From Peteryoungia aggregata LMG 23059 (lineage in GTDB: Bacteria > Pseudomonadota > Alphaproteobacteria > Rhizobiales > Rhizobiaceae): a stretch of DNA of 64,000 nucleotides. Positions within the stretch are counted from its first letter, which is position 1. Each line of letters opens with the position of its first letter. The stretch covers positions 62,001-126,000 of the forward strand of contig NZ_JAUSUW010000008.1 of NCBI RefSeq assembly GCF_030814435.1, read 5' to 3'. Made by a program: the position numbers and the translations under genes. The notes beneath the pieces were generated by a model, which did no database searches, had not been told where the DNA came from, and saw nothing but the letters and a program-made list of their open reading frames with translations. Shown piece after piece: positions 17,378 through 26,312 of this stretch.

Positions 17378-18796
17378 ATGGCGCCATTGGCATTTGATGA
17401 AATGATAGGTGCGGACGGTGCTCCGCGCGGACCTTACCAGAACTATTTCGATTGGTATTCCAGCCAGGACCCGGCAAGGCTGTTGGCCAAGTCGAGAGAT
17501 GCGGAGAACATATTCCGCAAGACCGGCATCACCTTCGCGGTCTATGGCCATGCCGACAGCGCCGAAAAGCTGATCCCCTTTGACATCATCCCGCGCATCA
17601 TCTCCGGCCGAGAATGGCGCAAGCTCGCCCAGGGCATCGAACAGCGCGTGCTGGCACTGAACGCTTTCCTCGATGACATCTACCACAAGCAGGAAATCAT
17701 CAAGGCCGGTCGCATTCCCCGCGAACTGATCGAGAAGAACGTCGCCTTCCTGCCCGAGATGATCGGTTTCCGCCCACCCGGCGGCGTCTATACGCACATT
17801 GTCGGCACCGACATCGTACGCACAGGCGAAGACCAGTTCTACGTGCTGGAAGACAATGCCCGCACCCCCTCCGGCGTCTCCTACATGCTGGAGAACCGGG
17901 AAACCATGATGCAGATGTTCCCGGAGCTCTTCCAGCTCAACAAGGTACAGCGCGTCGAGGATTATCCCTATCTGCTGCGCCAGTCGCTGGCGTCACTTGC
18001 CCCTCCCGGCTGCAAGGGTAAACCGCGCGTGGCGGTCTTGACCCCAGGCATCTACAATTCTGCCTATTACGAACACTCCTTCCTTGCCGACATGATGGGC
18101 GTGGAGCTTGTCGAGGGCTCGGACCTGCGCGTCATCGACGGCAAGGTGAAGATGCGTACGACTCGCGGCTACGAGGCGATCGACGTGCTCTACCGCCGCG
18201 TCGATGACGACTTCCTCGATCCGCTCACCTTCCGGCCCGATTCGGCGCTGGGCATCCCCGGCATCATGGATGTTTACCGCGCCGGCAACATCACCATCGC
18301 CAATGCGCCCGGCACCGGCATTTCCGATGACAAGGCGATCTACAGCTACATGCCCGAGATCGTCGAATTCTATACCGGCCGCAAGGCGCTTCTGGAAAAC
18401 GTGCCGACCTGGCGCTGTTCGGAAGCCGACAGCCTGAAATACGTGCTCGAACATCTGGAAGAGCTCGTGGTCAAGGAAGTCCACGGCTCCGGCGGCTACG
18501 GCATGCTGGTCGGCCCGACCGCCTCGAAAAAGGAGCGCGCCGACTTTGCCGAAAAGCTCAAAGCCCGGCCCTCGAACTACATCGCCCAGCCGACGCTGTC
18601 GCTCTCGACGGTGCCGATCCTCGTCAACAAGGGGATCGCACCGCGCCACGTCGACCTTCGTCCCTATGTCCTCGTCTCCGACAAGGTGCAGATCATTCCC
18701 GGCGGCCTGACCCGCGTGGCCCTCAAGCAGGGTTCGCTCGTGGTCAATTCCAGCCAGGGCGGCGGCACCAAGGACACCTGGGTACTGGAGGACTGA
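17378..18796 (+). CDS. circularly permuted ATP-grasp protein (peptide-ligase-like)
   Basis: A 472-residue protein of the CP_ATPgrasp_1 (formerly DUF404/407) family. Recognisable blocks are FYVLEDNARTPSGVSYMLEN near 150, AVLTPGIYNSAYYEHSFLAD near 215, VLYRRVDDDFLDPL near 270, and VVKEVHGSGGYGMLVGP near 365, which carries ATP-grasp glycines. Family members are thought to form amide or peptide-like bonds but the product is not established. It is the first gene of a three-gene operon with the alpha-E and transglutaminase-like proteins, separated by one base and by 14 bases respectively; this grouping is widely conserved. The ATG at 17378 has AAAGGGG directly upstream. Confidence 0.92.
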   Translation: MAPLAFDEMIGADGAPRGPYQNYFDWYSSQDPARLLAKSRDAENIFRKTGITFAVYGHADSAEKLIPFDIIPRIISGREWRKLAQGIEQRVLALNAFLDDIYHKQEIIKAGRIPRELIEKNVAFLPEMIGFRPPGGVYTHIVGTDIVRTGEDQFYVLEDNARTPSGVSYMLENRETMMQMFPELFQLNKVQRVEDYPYLLRQSLASLAPPGCKGKPRVAVLTPGIYNSAYYEHSFLADMMGVELVEGSDLRVIDGKVKMRTTRGYEAIDVLYRRVDDDFLDPLTFRPDSALGIPGIMDVYRAGNITIANAPGTGISDDKAIYSYMPEIVEFYTGRKALLENVPTWRCSEADSLKYVLEHLEELVVKEVHGSGGYGMLVGPTASKKERADFAEKLKARPSNYIAQPTLSLSTVPILVNKGIAPRHVDLRPYVLVSDKVQIIPGGLTRVALKQGSLVVNSSQGGGTKDTWVLED

Positions 18797-18797
18797 C

Positions 18798-19745
18798 ATG
18801 GTCATGCTCGGAAGAACTGCCAACGGCCTCTTTTGGATGTTCCGCTACATCGAGAGAGCCGAAAACATCGCCCGCCTCGTGGATGCTGGCCTTCGCATGT
18901 CGCTCACCCGCACAGGCGCCTCGGATGAGGACTGGGACGCGGTGCTGAAGAGCGCAGACGTCCGCCCGCTCTTCGCCCAGCGGCAGGACAAGGTGACCGC
19001 TGCGGACGCGATTGACTTCCTGCTGCGCGACACAGCCAACCCGTCAAGCGTGATGTCCTGCATCGAATCGGGCCGCAACAATGCCCGCATGGTGCGCACG
19101 GCACTCACCCGCGAAACCTGGGAAGCCACCAACGAATGCTGGATCGAGCTCAAGCAGATGCTTTCCCGCAAGCTGAAATCGGCTGATCTGCCAGAGGTCA
19201 TCGACACGGTGAAGCGCCGGGCCGGCCTGATCCGCGGCGCTTTCCATGGCTCGATGCTCAGAAACGAGATCTACAATTTCGCCCGCATCGGCACCTTCAT
19301 CGAGCGTGCCGACAACACCAGCCGCATCCTCGACGTCAAATACTACGTGCTTCTGCCGGCGATTACCCATGTCGGCTCCTCGCTCGACAACATGCAGTGG
19401 GAATCCATCCTGCGTTCGGTCTCGGCACATCGCTCCTACCGCTGGGTCTATGACGGCGAGTATCGGGCGAGCAACATTGCCGACTTCCTCATCCTCAACG
19501 GCCAGATGCCGCGCTCGCTTGCCTATTGCTACGAGAAGATCGTCTCCAATCTCGGCTATGTCGGGAAGGAATATGGCGAGCGCCTCGCCGCCCACCAGAC
19601 CGCAGACACAGTGCTTGCCACGCTGAAATCGACCACGGTCGACCAGATCATGGATCAGGGGCTGCATGAGTTCCTCGACAATTTCATCGCCCTCAACAAC
19701 AAGCTGGGCAATGAGATCACCGAGGGTTACAGGTTCTACAGCTGA
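18798..19745 (+). CDS. alpha-E domain protein (formerly DUF403)
   Basis: A 315-residue all-helical protein starting MLGRTANGLFWMFRYIERAE, the characteristic N-terminal helix of the alpha-E family. Later landmarks are GRNNARMVRTALTRETWE near 95, FARIGTFIERADNTSRILDV near 165, and the HRSYRWVYDGEY segment near 215. It is the constant partner of CP-ATP-grasp proteins, either as the next gene or fused to them, and presumably works in the same unknown ligation pathway. Its start lies one base after the ATP-grasp stop, so translation is probably coupled. Confidence 0.92.
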   Translation: MVMLGRTANGLFWMFRYIERAENIARLVDAGLRMSLTRTGASDEDWDAVLKSADVRPLFAQRQDKVTAADAIDFLLRDTANPSSVMSCIESGRNNARMVRTALTRETWEATNECWIELKQMLSRKLKSADLPEVIDTVKRRAGLIRGAFHGSMLRNEIYNFARIGTFIERADNTSRILDVKYYVLLPAITHVGSSLDNMQWESILRSVSAHRSYRWVYDGEYRASNIADFLILNGQMPRSLAYCYEKIVSNLGYVGKEYGERLAAHQTADTVLATLKSTTVDQIMDQGLHEFLDNFIALNNKLGNEITEGYRFYS

Positions 19746-19759
19746 GCAGGATTGAGCGC

Positions 19760-20581
19760 ATGCGTCTGCGGATAAGCCATACCACCGAATATCGCTATGA
19801 CGACCCTGTCCAGTACTCGCTGCAGAGATTGCGGCTTTGCCCGCTGGACGGGCCGGGCCAGAAGGTCGTGTCGTGGAACATCGCCGTCGACGGCGCCACC
19901 GTCGAGGCTGGCTTCAACGACCAGTTCGGCAATCACACCCATCTCGTGTCCACAGAAGGTGACAGCCATAGCGTCCACATCGTCGCCTCGGGAGAGATCG
20001 AGACAGAGGATCGCGCCGGCGTCTTCGGCCCCCACCAGGGCTATGTCCCACTCTGGCTCTATTTGCGCGAAACGCCCCGCACCAAACCGGGCAAGCTGAC
20101 TCGCGAGCTCATGCGCAGCCTCTCCGGCGACAACGAGCTGGCGAAGATGCATGACCTGATGGGCAAGCTGCATGCGCAGATCGCCTACGAACCCGGCACG
20201 ACAGGAACGGAAACCACAGCGGAACAGGCGCTCGAGGCCGGTCATGGCGTCTGCCAGGATCATGCCCATGCCCTCATCGCCACCGCCCGCCTCATGAATC
20301 TGCCCGCGCGCTATGTCTCCGGCTATCTGCTGATGGACGATCGTGCCGAGCAGACCGCAACCCATGCCTGGGCTGAGGTTCATCTCCCCGGCCTCGGCTG
20401 GGTCGGCTTCGATGCTGCCAACAACCACTGCCCGGATACCCGCTATGTCCGCATTGCCACCGGCCTCTGCTATGCGGATGCGGCTCCGGTTTCCGGCATG
20501 CGGATCGGTCTGGCCGGCGAGGATCTGACGGTCAAGCTGGTCGTCGAACCACAGCAAAGCCAGACCCAGTCACAGAGCTGA
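19760..20581 (+). CDS. transglutaminase-like cysteine protease family protein
   Basis: A 273-residue protein. Residues 1-90 are the bacterial transglutaminase N-terminal beta domain (RISHTTEYRYDDPVQYSLQR). The catalytic core follows with Cys in AGHGVCQDHAHALIATAR near 158, His in TATHAWAEVHLPGLGWVGFD near 200 and Asp in the same strand, so the Cys-His-Asp triad is intact. Members act as proteases or amidases. It closes the ATP-grasp/alpha-E operon. A strong hairpin follows about 30 bp downstream. No signal peptide was seen. Confidence 0.9.
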   Translation: MRLRISHTTEYRYDDPVQYSLQRLRLCPLDGPGQKVVSWNIAVDGATVEAGFNDQFGNHTHLVSTEGDSHSVHIVASGEIETEDRAGVFGPHQGYVPLWLYLRETPRTKPGKLTRELMRSLSGDNELAKMHDLMGKLHAQIAYEPGTTGTETTAEQALEAGHGVCQDHAHALIATARLMNLPARYVSGYLLMDDRAEQTATHAWAEVHLPGLGWVGFDAANNHCPDTRYVRIATGLCYADAAPVSGMRIGLAGEDLTVKLVVEPQQSQTQSQS

Positions 20582-20609
20582 CGCCTGCCAGTACCGTTCT
20601 GCCACGGAG

Positions 20610-20648
20610 ATGCCGACTTGGCGCGCAAGCCCCGCGCCAAGTCGGCAT
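20610..20648. terminator. perfect 16-bp hairpin downstream of the transglutaminase-like gene
   Basis: The arms 20610-20625 and 20633-20648 are exact reverse complements with a 7-base loop (CAAGCCC). There is no T-run on either strand. It may act as a terminator that needs no U-tract, as an RNA-stabilising 3' end, or as a protein site between this operon and the J-domain gene. Confidence 0.55.
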
Positions 20649-20698
20649 GGTCCTCTACGCCGTGAAGCGGCTTGGCCGCAGCGGAGATCAGGGCAGGC

Positions 20699-21175
20699 AT
20701 GCTGTTTGGAAAGTCCCTCTTCCAGTCGGTCGTCGACAGGCTCGGCGAAGAGGCAGAAGACGAAGTCCCGGCCAGCGAGCCGGCCTTCCGCATTGGCGGC
20801 CTGTCCACGTCCTTCGTGGCGCCGACGGCAGAGCCCTTGGGCAAAGACGCCGTGCTGCCGTCAGACCAGCGCATCGACGCCTATCTGTTCCTGATGCCGG
20901 AGGATGGCGATAACCCCGAACCGGAGCCGCCGGCCCCACCACCGCCACCCGCCTGGCTGGAGCGGCTCTCTGTGGAAGAGATCACCGAGGATCTCGGTCT
21001 CGATCCCGCAGACGACCGTGAGAAGCTGCAGGAGCGCCGCCGCGGCTTTGCGCGGGAAAACCACCCCGATCGGGTCGCAGTCGATCACCGCGAAGCCGCG
21101 ACCACGAGGATGAAAATCGCCAATCGCCTGATCGACGAAGCGATCAGGCGTTACGATCTGGGCATCGGTCGATGA
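20699..21175 (+). CDS. J-domain (DnaJ-like) protein
   Basis: A 158-residue protein with a variable N-terminus (about 1-80), a Pro-rich linker (PPAPPPPPAWLERL near 82) and a C-terminal J domain (about 95-155). The HPD motif needed to stimulate DnaK is present in FARENHPDRVAVDH. It is therefore a co-chaperone of the type with a C-terminal J domain rather than classical DnaJ. I start at the ATG at 20699; a GTG-like start 27 bases earlier is possible. It converges with the MarR regulator, leaving three bases between. Confidence 0.82.
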   Translation: MLFGKSLFQSVVDRLGEEAEDEVPASEPAFRIGGLSTSFVAPTAEPLGKDAVLPSDQRIDAYLFLMPEDGDNPEPEPPAPPPPPAWLERLSVEEITEDLGLDPADDREKLQERRRGFARENHPDRVAVDHREAATTRMKIANRLIDEAIRRYDLGIGR

Positions 21176-21178
21176 AGA

Positions 21179-21646
21179 TCAGTCGTAGAGACGCCTGAGC
21201 AGGCGATTGACCGTGTCGCGTTCGGCGACACCCCCGAGCTGGTCGAGCACCCATTGCTCATGATCGGCCCAGATCGGCATCAGCTCCTCGAGATAAGTCT
21301 CCCCTGCCGGTGTCATGTAGAGCGACTGCACGCGACGATCCGTCTCCGACTTGCGGCGCTCGATGAAGCCCTTGTTCTCCAAGCCATCGACGATCGCGAC
21401 AAAATTTGCCCGCTGAATGCCGAGCGCTTCGGCGACTTCGCTCTGCTTTGCCCCCTGATTGTCGGTCAGTAGCAGCAAGACGGCAAAATCCGTCGGGCGC
21501 AGACCCTTCGACGAAAAAGCTTCATTGAAATGCTGAAATACCGCGAGCTGCGCACGTCTCAGGCGGTATCCAACAGCGTCTTCCATCCCCGAGAAGTCGA
21601 GCTTCGACGTGTTGGGTACCATTTCTTCTAGAGTAAGTTCCGGCAT
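21179..21646 (-). CDS. MarR family transcriptional regulator
   Basis: A 155-residue winged-helix regulator. The HTH and wing lie at residues about 55-105 (KQSEVAEALGIQRANFVAIV, then ENKGFIERRKSETDRRVQSL), flanked by dimerisation helices. The ATG at 21646 is preceded by a GGCGGGGA tract; a longer reading to 21841 is unlike the family. Such proteins usually repress efflux or aromatic-catabolism genes and respond to phenolic ligands. No target gene is adjacent: the J-domain gene converges on it and tRNA-Arg lies upstream. Confidence 0.9.
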   Translation of the reverse strand: MPELTLEEMVPNTSKLDFSGMEDAVGYRLRRAQLAVFQHFNEAFSSKGLRPTDFAVLLLLTDNQGAKQSEVAEALGIQRANFVAIVDGLENKGFIERRKSETDRRVQSLYMTPAGETYLEELMPIWADHEQWVLDQLGGVAERDTVNRLLRRLYD

Positions 21647-21984
21647 TTCCCCGCCATAGTCATTATTGCCCCTCAGGCGAGCCGCAGTATCCGCCCGCGC
21701 CCCACCTGCAACGATACTAACCGTTTGGAGCAATGCCACAAGGGCGGAACCACGGATCGACTGGTACGAAATGACAATTTTGAACAAATGCCGCTCACTT
21801 GGCCCAAAATTGAGCTTTCCCCGCCGAGCACGCCCTTCCATTTGAGCAGGTTTCGATCACTGCTCCCAGGCCGAGACACCGCCTGCCGCAGAAACAACGG
21901 CCAGTGGTCGTATTTTCGCATTGAAGCCCGCCAGCGACTGCGCTATGACCGCATTCGGAACGGCGAGTCATATCGCTGTCGGAA

Positions 21985-22061
21985 GCACCCGTAGCTCAGC
22001 TGGATAGAGTGTTGGATTCCGATTCCAAAGGTCACAGGTTCGAATCCTGTCGGGTGCGCCA
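21985..22061 (+). tRNA. tRNA-Arg (anticodon CCG)
   Basis: A 77-base cloverleaf with encoded CCA. The acceptor stem GCACCCG pairs with CGGGTGC. The D arm contains AGCTCAGCTGGATAGAG. The anticodon arm is TTGGA-TTCCGAT-TCCAA, giving anticodon CCG. The T arm is ACAGG-TTCGAAT-CCTGT. A stretch of mobile-element remnants begins directly after it, which marks this tRNA as a probable integration site. Confidence 0.96.
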
Positions 22062-23235
22062 TTTCGCTTTTTCTGCCTCGCCACATAAGTGCGGACTGAT
22101 AACCGCAAAGGGCAGACTCTGACGGCGTAAATGCGGATTCAGCAAGACAGCGCCGCGACCGGCGAGTATTTGCCGCGAGCAGCGATCCCCAAGAACGAAT
22201 TGTTGACAAAACAGCTTGTGGCTCTGGTCCAAACTGCGGCCATCTTTGTCGCAGAAATTTTTGGTTATTTATGGTTAACAAAATTCTCAAGCTTTGCGCT
22301 TGCTTAAAGTCGGCAAAATTGAAGTACCTCCTCGCGGACCAACCTCGCGAACAGATTTGGAAATCGTATACCACGAGAGAAGAGCGAGAATAGGCGCCAC
22401 GAGTCAAAATATATAAATCAAAATTAGCAGAGGTAACCGATTAATACTTAGAATTGAGCGTACCTGCGCCGCTGATGCCAGGACACAGTCTAGACAAGAA
22501 ATATCTGGCGCAGGACTGAGTCCCTGAAGGCAGCGCATCGATCATGCGAGGTATGCAGATGCGATGAAAGAAATCACGACATCGCATCGCCAGATTTCCC
22601 TAGGGATAAGATTGGAGTCGTGTGTGAATAAGCCATTGGATTGATTGGAGGAAGCTTGATGGCCACCGGAGCACTCCGGACCTTGAAAGACAACGCCACC
22701 AGGATATTGTCGGCGTTTGGGTCGCGGATGTCCGTTTCTCGTCTTTTACAAGGAGACTGCCAAATGGCCGGTGAATTATCCCGCCTCATGGATATCTTTC
22801 GACGCAGAAAGCCCTCGTTTGCCAAGGCTCTCGCAAAACACGGTTTCCGGCCAGCCGGGGTCAAGCGCATCAAGGTCGGTGAACGACGCACTCGTGAACG
22901 GTTACTCCGCCACAGAGGATGATCTTGAAAACGGGAGCTGGACTCGCTGCGGTCAGGAAAGATGCTGTGAACAACCAAGTCGAATGCGCGACCATAGTGT
23001 GAAAGGACTTGAGGGGTTGGCGGCAGGCATCAAAACAAAAGCTGGGGTCAGATGTCAGTAGGATTAAAGCGGATAAAAAGACGAGCCGCAGGAACTGAAG
23101 GATCAGCTATTCAACCATGCACTTGGAACAACCGATAACGCAAGTTCGTCGTCCGCGCCACCCCCCGAGGAGGCGGCGCGGGATACTAGGTTGGATCTTC
23201 GGACGCTGAAGCATTTCAGTCTGGCCATTCTCCCG
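22062..23235. other. poorly coding stretch after the tRNA (decayed island sequence)
   Basis: Apart from one doubtful small frame at 22659, no convincing gene is present. The sequence is clearly more AT-rich than the flanks around 22250-22450 and has short, frequently interrupted frames. I saw no tyrosine integrase, which would be expected next to a tRNA attachment site, so the element's left end seems to have been lost or scrambled. A GC-rich stem (CCGCGCC / GGCGCGG) near 23153-23183 could be a terminator. Confidence 0.45.
22659..22922 (+). CDS. possible small basic protein, unknown
   Basis: An 87-residue frame whose ATG is preceded by GGAGG at a good distance, which is the main reason to list it. 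The product is strongly basic in its second half (MDIFRRRKPSFAKALAKHGF followed by an Arg/Lys-rich tail). I do not recognise a family. An opposite-strand frame of 134 codons covers the same DNA, and neither shows obvious protein-family features, so this may be non-coding debris. Confidence 0.25.
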   Translation: MATGALRTLKDNATRILSAFGSRMSVSRLLQGDCQMAGELSRLMDIFRRRKPSFAKALAKHGFRPAGVKRIKVGERRTRERLLRHRG

Positions 23236-23814
23236 CTAGCCAGATCTTAGTGACCTCCGCGCAGTTTCAGTCTTGCTGTTCAGTGCAGTCAAGACCTCTT
23301 CGCCTGACAGCTCAAACCCGGCAACCAGTCCATCAACAAGTCTCTCGCACGCTTGACGATGCCTTTCGAGGATTGTTGTTGCCCGCTCAAGCTGCTGCTT
23401 GAGGATCTTGTCCACCCTAGCGAGGACACTCGAATCCATCCGACTGAAGCTGGACCATTTATAATTCGGCGGGAGCGAATCCCAATCGACAGCCTTCTCC
23501 AGGTCCTGAAAGCGCGGGCTTTTTAGGCCCAGATTATGAGCGGCCCAGCCATACGACCCTGCAAAACTCTTACCGAACTCTGCAATTGCTTGCTGATAGC
23601 TATCTTCGGCTTCCTTTAGATATCCCTTAAGTTTATCAGGGTCGTATGTTTTTCCCTCGTGGCGATACTCATTCACGATTGAATCGCGCATGCTCACAAC
23701 ATCATGCGCCAAGTACCGAGCTGCAATTTCATCACCAAAACGATCAATCACGAAAGACACTACAGAAATTTCGTATAGCGTTCTCCAACGTGCGTACCGT
23801 TTCGATCCGGCCAC
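23236..23814 (-). pseudogene. DUF5677-like protein lacking its N-terminal part
   Basis: A 192-residue frame resembling the second half of DUF5677 proteins: WRTLYEISVVSFVIDRFGDE, ARYLAHDVVSMRDS, FGKSFAGSYGWAAHNLG, and a helical C-terminus. DUF5677 proteins are usually longer, with an extra N-terminal helical region; here the frame begins inside the family-like sequence. The break falls at about 23800, where an ardA fragment starts on the other strand. The function of DUF5677 is unknown; it is common in accessory and defence-associated regions. The frame itself is intact, so it may still be translated from the ATG at 23814. Confidence 0.5.
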
Positions 23815-24022
23815 TATCGATCCCGATGATTTTGACGTAGATATTTACGAAGAGGACTCGATGAAAGCGCTGGCCGAACGTTTCGTAGATGATGGCCTGT
23901 TCGGGGAAATCCCCGATCACCTCGCGCATTACATCGACTATGACGCCATCGCCCGCGATCTGTCTATGGACTACACCGAAACCGAAATTGCCGGAGAACG
24001 GCTGATTTATCGGTGCCATTGA
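23801..24022 (+). pseudogene. ardA: C-terminal fragment of antirestriction protein ArdA
   Basis: The frame ending at 24022 reads FDPATIDPDDFDVDIYEEDS, then MKALAERFVDDGLFGEIPDH and YIDYDAIARDLSMDYTETEI. These match the last third of ArdA, a DNA-mimic protein that plasmids and conjugative elements use to block type I restriction enzymes. The N-terminal two thirds are missing; upstream the same frame is only antisense to the DUF5677-like gene. It is thus a relic that points to a conjugative ancestor of this island. Confidence 0.75.
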
Positions 24023-24097
24023 GGCCGTGGGGATATGGATCAATATCCAGATTGACGCAAAAAGGACATCAATAGATGCCCTTTTGCCTTCCCGCCG

Positions 24098-25330
24098 CTA
24101 TCGCTTTTCCGGAAAAAGTCCCGGCATCCAGCGCGAAGCCAGCTTGGCCGGAAACGCCAGCTTGAGCGGCGCGCGCGAGCTTTCCGAGACGATCACCTCA
24201 TACTCGGCCAAGGCAGACACAATGCGCCGCGCTTGCCGATCCCCCGCGCCCACGATATCGGCAACATCACCGCGCGGAAGGCTGCCACGATAAAGCAGTG
24301 CCTCTAAGACATTCGTTGATTTGGCGGGTAGATTGCCGAGCCTGATTTCCTCTTCCGCCCAGAGCAGAATACGGCTGCGCAAGCGCTCCGGCTCGATAAG
24401 CTCTTCCATGAAACGCACCTGATCCAGGCACGTTTCCAGGAAGAAACGCGTGAAGTCAGCAAGCGCCGTTTCGCTCAGCGTTCCGCGCCCGTCGAGATCG
24501 CCGCGCCGTGGTTCATCACACGCCATCAAATGCGCCTTATAATCCGCTTCGCTGCGCGCCAGACCGCGCGCAACCGACCAGATACCGCCCGTATCCAATA
24601 ATTCCCGAAGCATGGCGTAAGACATCAAGCGAATGACGCGGCCATTGCCATCCAAAAACGGGTGAATCCAGGCCAGCCGATGGTGAGCCGCCGCGACGGC
24701 AAGCAGCTTTTGTGAGCGCCCCAGCATCTTGTAGGCCCCATCAAAACGGCTTAGGAAACGGGGGATAGCGCCGGGGCTGATCGCGATATGACGCCCGACC
24801 TTCACATCGCGCGTGCGCAGCGCGCCCGGCACCATGCGAATTTGCTCGCCCGTGTCGGGATTGGTCACGATCAGAAGTTCGTCCGGCAACAATTCGCCAA
24901 AACGCCTATGGATTTCCAAAATGGTATCCTGCGCCGTGACGCGACCGGTTATGCCGCCATAATCAATCCAGCGCTGCACCTCGATATGCGCCTTGGCTTC
25001 AAGCTGAAGGTTTCTCTTCTGCGGATCGGTGCTATAATCATTCTTAAGCGCCCGCTCGATATCGACCGGGTGTGTATCGTGACCTTCGATCAGGTTGCTG
25101 TAATAGCAATTCATCGAACGCACGAGATCGGAAAGCGCCGTGGCGATTTCGGCAGGAAGGCTGCGCTTCAATCCAGCAGAGGCGGCCGTCAGCTCCATCG
25201 CCAGATCGAGAAGCGGCCCGGTGTGCTTGCTGCCCTCGGCAATCGTCATAGGCTCCATCAATCCGATAGATTCACCGCGATCTTCTGCCGCTTTTATGTC
25301 CGCTTCAATGTCCGGTTTATTGTCACTCAT
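24098..25330 (-). CDS. Fic family protein, class II with N-terminal inhibitory helix
   Basis: A 410-residue probable AMP-transferase. The catalytic Fic motif is complete: HHRLAWIHPFLDGNGRVIR near residue 221, with the essential His and the GNGR anion hole. Near residue 79 the segment YYSNLIEGHDTH fits the inhibitory pattern (S/T)xxxE(G/N), which blocks ATP binding in class II Fic proteins, so activity is probably self-restrained. Residues about 340-400 look like a winged helix (VLEALLYRGSLPRGDVADIV). The ATG at 25330 is used; a GTG lies six bases earlier. It is a stand-alone gene in the mobile region; targets are unknown. Confidence 0.9.
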   Translation of the reverse strand: MSDNKPDIEADIKAAEDRGESIGLMEPMTIAEGSKHTGPLLDLAMELTAASAGLKRSLPAEIATALSDLVRSMNCYYSNLIEGHDTHPVDIERALKNDYSTDPQKRNLQLEAKAHIEVQRWIDYGGITGRVTAQDTILEIHRRFGELLPDELLIVTNPDTGEQIRMVPGALRTRDVKVGRHIAISPGAIPRFLSRFDGAYKMLGRSQKLLAVAAAHHRLAWIHPFLDGNGRVIRLMSYAMLRELLDTGGIWSVARGLARSEADYKAHLMACDEPRRGDLDGRGTLSETALADFTRFFLETCLDQVRFMEELIEPERLRSRILLWAEEEIRLGNLPAKSTNVLEALLYRGSLPRGDVADIVGAGDRQARRIVSALAEYEVIVSESSRAPLKLAFPAKLASRWMPGLFPEKR

Positions 25331-25541
25331 AAACACATGATACCAATATGTTAGATAAATTGACAGCTAAAAAATCCGCGTATGAATGTCCGGTTCATGT
25401 GCCGCTTAAAATCTTGTTTGCCAGGAGATCAGACTAACCTCGAAAAATCGAGCAATCGGCATGCGCACGTAATCTGCGAACAGGAGCCGAAGGCAAATTT
25501 GCACTCCCATCCCGAAATACGGTAAAATATTAAAAACAATA

Positions 25542-26309
25542 ATGAAACGGGAATGGATGGTGTATTCTCTGGAGTTCAATGCGGTATCTGGCAGTGAGGC
25601 GCAAAAGCGCGCTCAGCAGGACTTCGACGATCTCCAGAACGAAACCGCAGGACGCGACGTTGGCCGGATTGAACGCTTCCTGAATGGTGAGAGCAATCAC
25701 CCCAATTCCGAGAAAGCCCGCCGCAAGGAACGCGAAGCGGAGATGAGCCGCTTCATGGCCCTGATGAGCGATCCGGTTTACGCAAAACTGTACGAAGATT
25801 GGGGCAAGAAGCTGAATGAAACCCGCCAGTTTCTGGATGACGCCAGAGACCAGCTTGCCAAATTCCGCGCCAGCATCGAGGCCGAACGATTGGACATCGA
25901 CGCCCGCGCCATGCGCCTGCCGGATGGCACGCTTGTTTACCGGGGCGATGACGACCGCGCCTATAACCGCGATGGAACATTGTCGGAAAATCCTGACGCG
26001 CAGGATATCATCTGGCGCGAGGACAGCGCGCGTCTATCGGAAAGCCAGCGCAACGATGATCGCGCAGGCCGTGCGGATCGTCTGGAACAAAAACTGGATC
26101 ACGCCGACATCGCAGTCGGCGAGTCCGCCGAGCGCCACGATGATACCGCCAATCCGACTACAAGCGAAGGTATCGAAACTGAAATGCAGGGCCTAGATGA
26201 CATAAAAGCTGGCATTGCTGACGATCTGGCAGCGCTTAAGTCCGATAGCCTCCCAACATACGAACCTACTTCCACGCAGAGTTTATCGATTACCTTGCCT
26301 CAAATTTAG
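25542..26309 (+). CDS. hypothetical protein, charged and coiled-coil-rich
   Basis: A 255-residue protein I do not recognise. It is highly charged, with long helical stretches (NSEKARRKEREAEMSRFMAL; ETRQFLDDARDQLAKFRASI) and a short likely folded piece MRLPDGTLVYRGDDDRAYNR in the middle. The C-terminal 70 residues are polar and probably disordered. There is no signal peptide or membrane segment. The start may be 25542 or the ATG at 25557, which has a GGGA upstream. Its place between fic and the resolvase suggests a cargo or conjugation-linked gene. Confidence 0.6.
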   Translation: MKREWMVYSLEFNAVSGSEAQKRAQQDFDDLQNETAGRDVGRIERFLNGESNHPNSEKARRKEREAEMSRFMALMSDPVYAKLYEDWGKKLNETRQFLDDARDQLAKFRASIEAERLDIDARAMRLPDGTLVYRGDDDRAYNRDGTLSENPDAQDIIWREDSARLSESQRNDDRAGRADRLEQKLDHADIAVGESAERHDDTANPTTSEGIETEMQGLDDIKAGIADDLAALKSDSLPTYEPTSTQSLSITLPQI

Positions 26310-26312
26310 CAA

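Noticed and set aside
22574..22978. 134-codon minus-strand frame in the island's left part
   Set aside because: It has no family similarity that I recognise and no good ribosome site, and it overlaps a better-initiated plus-strand small frame.
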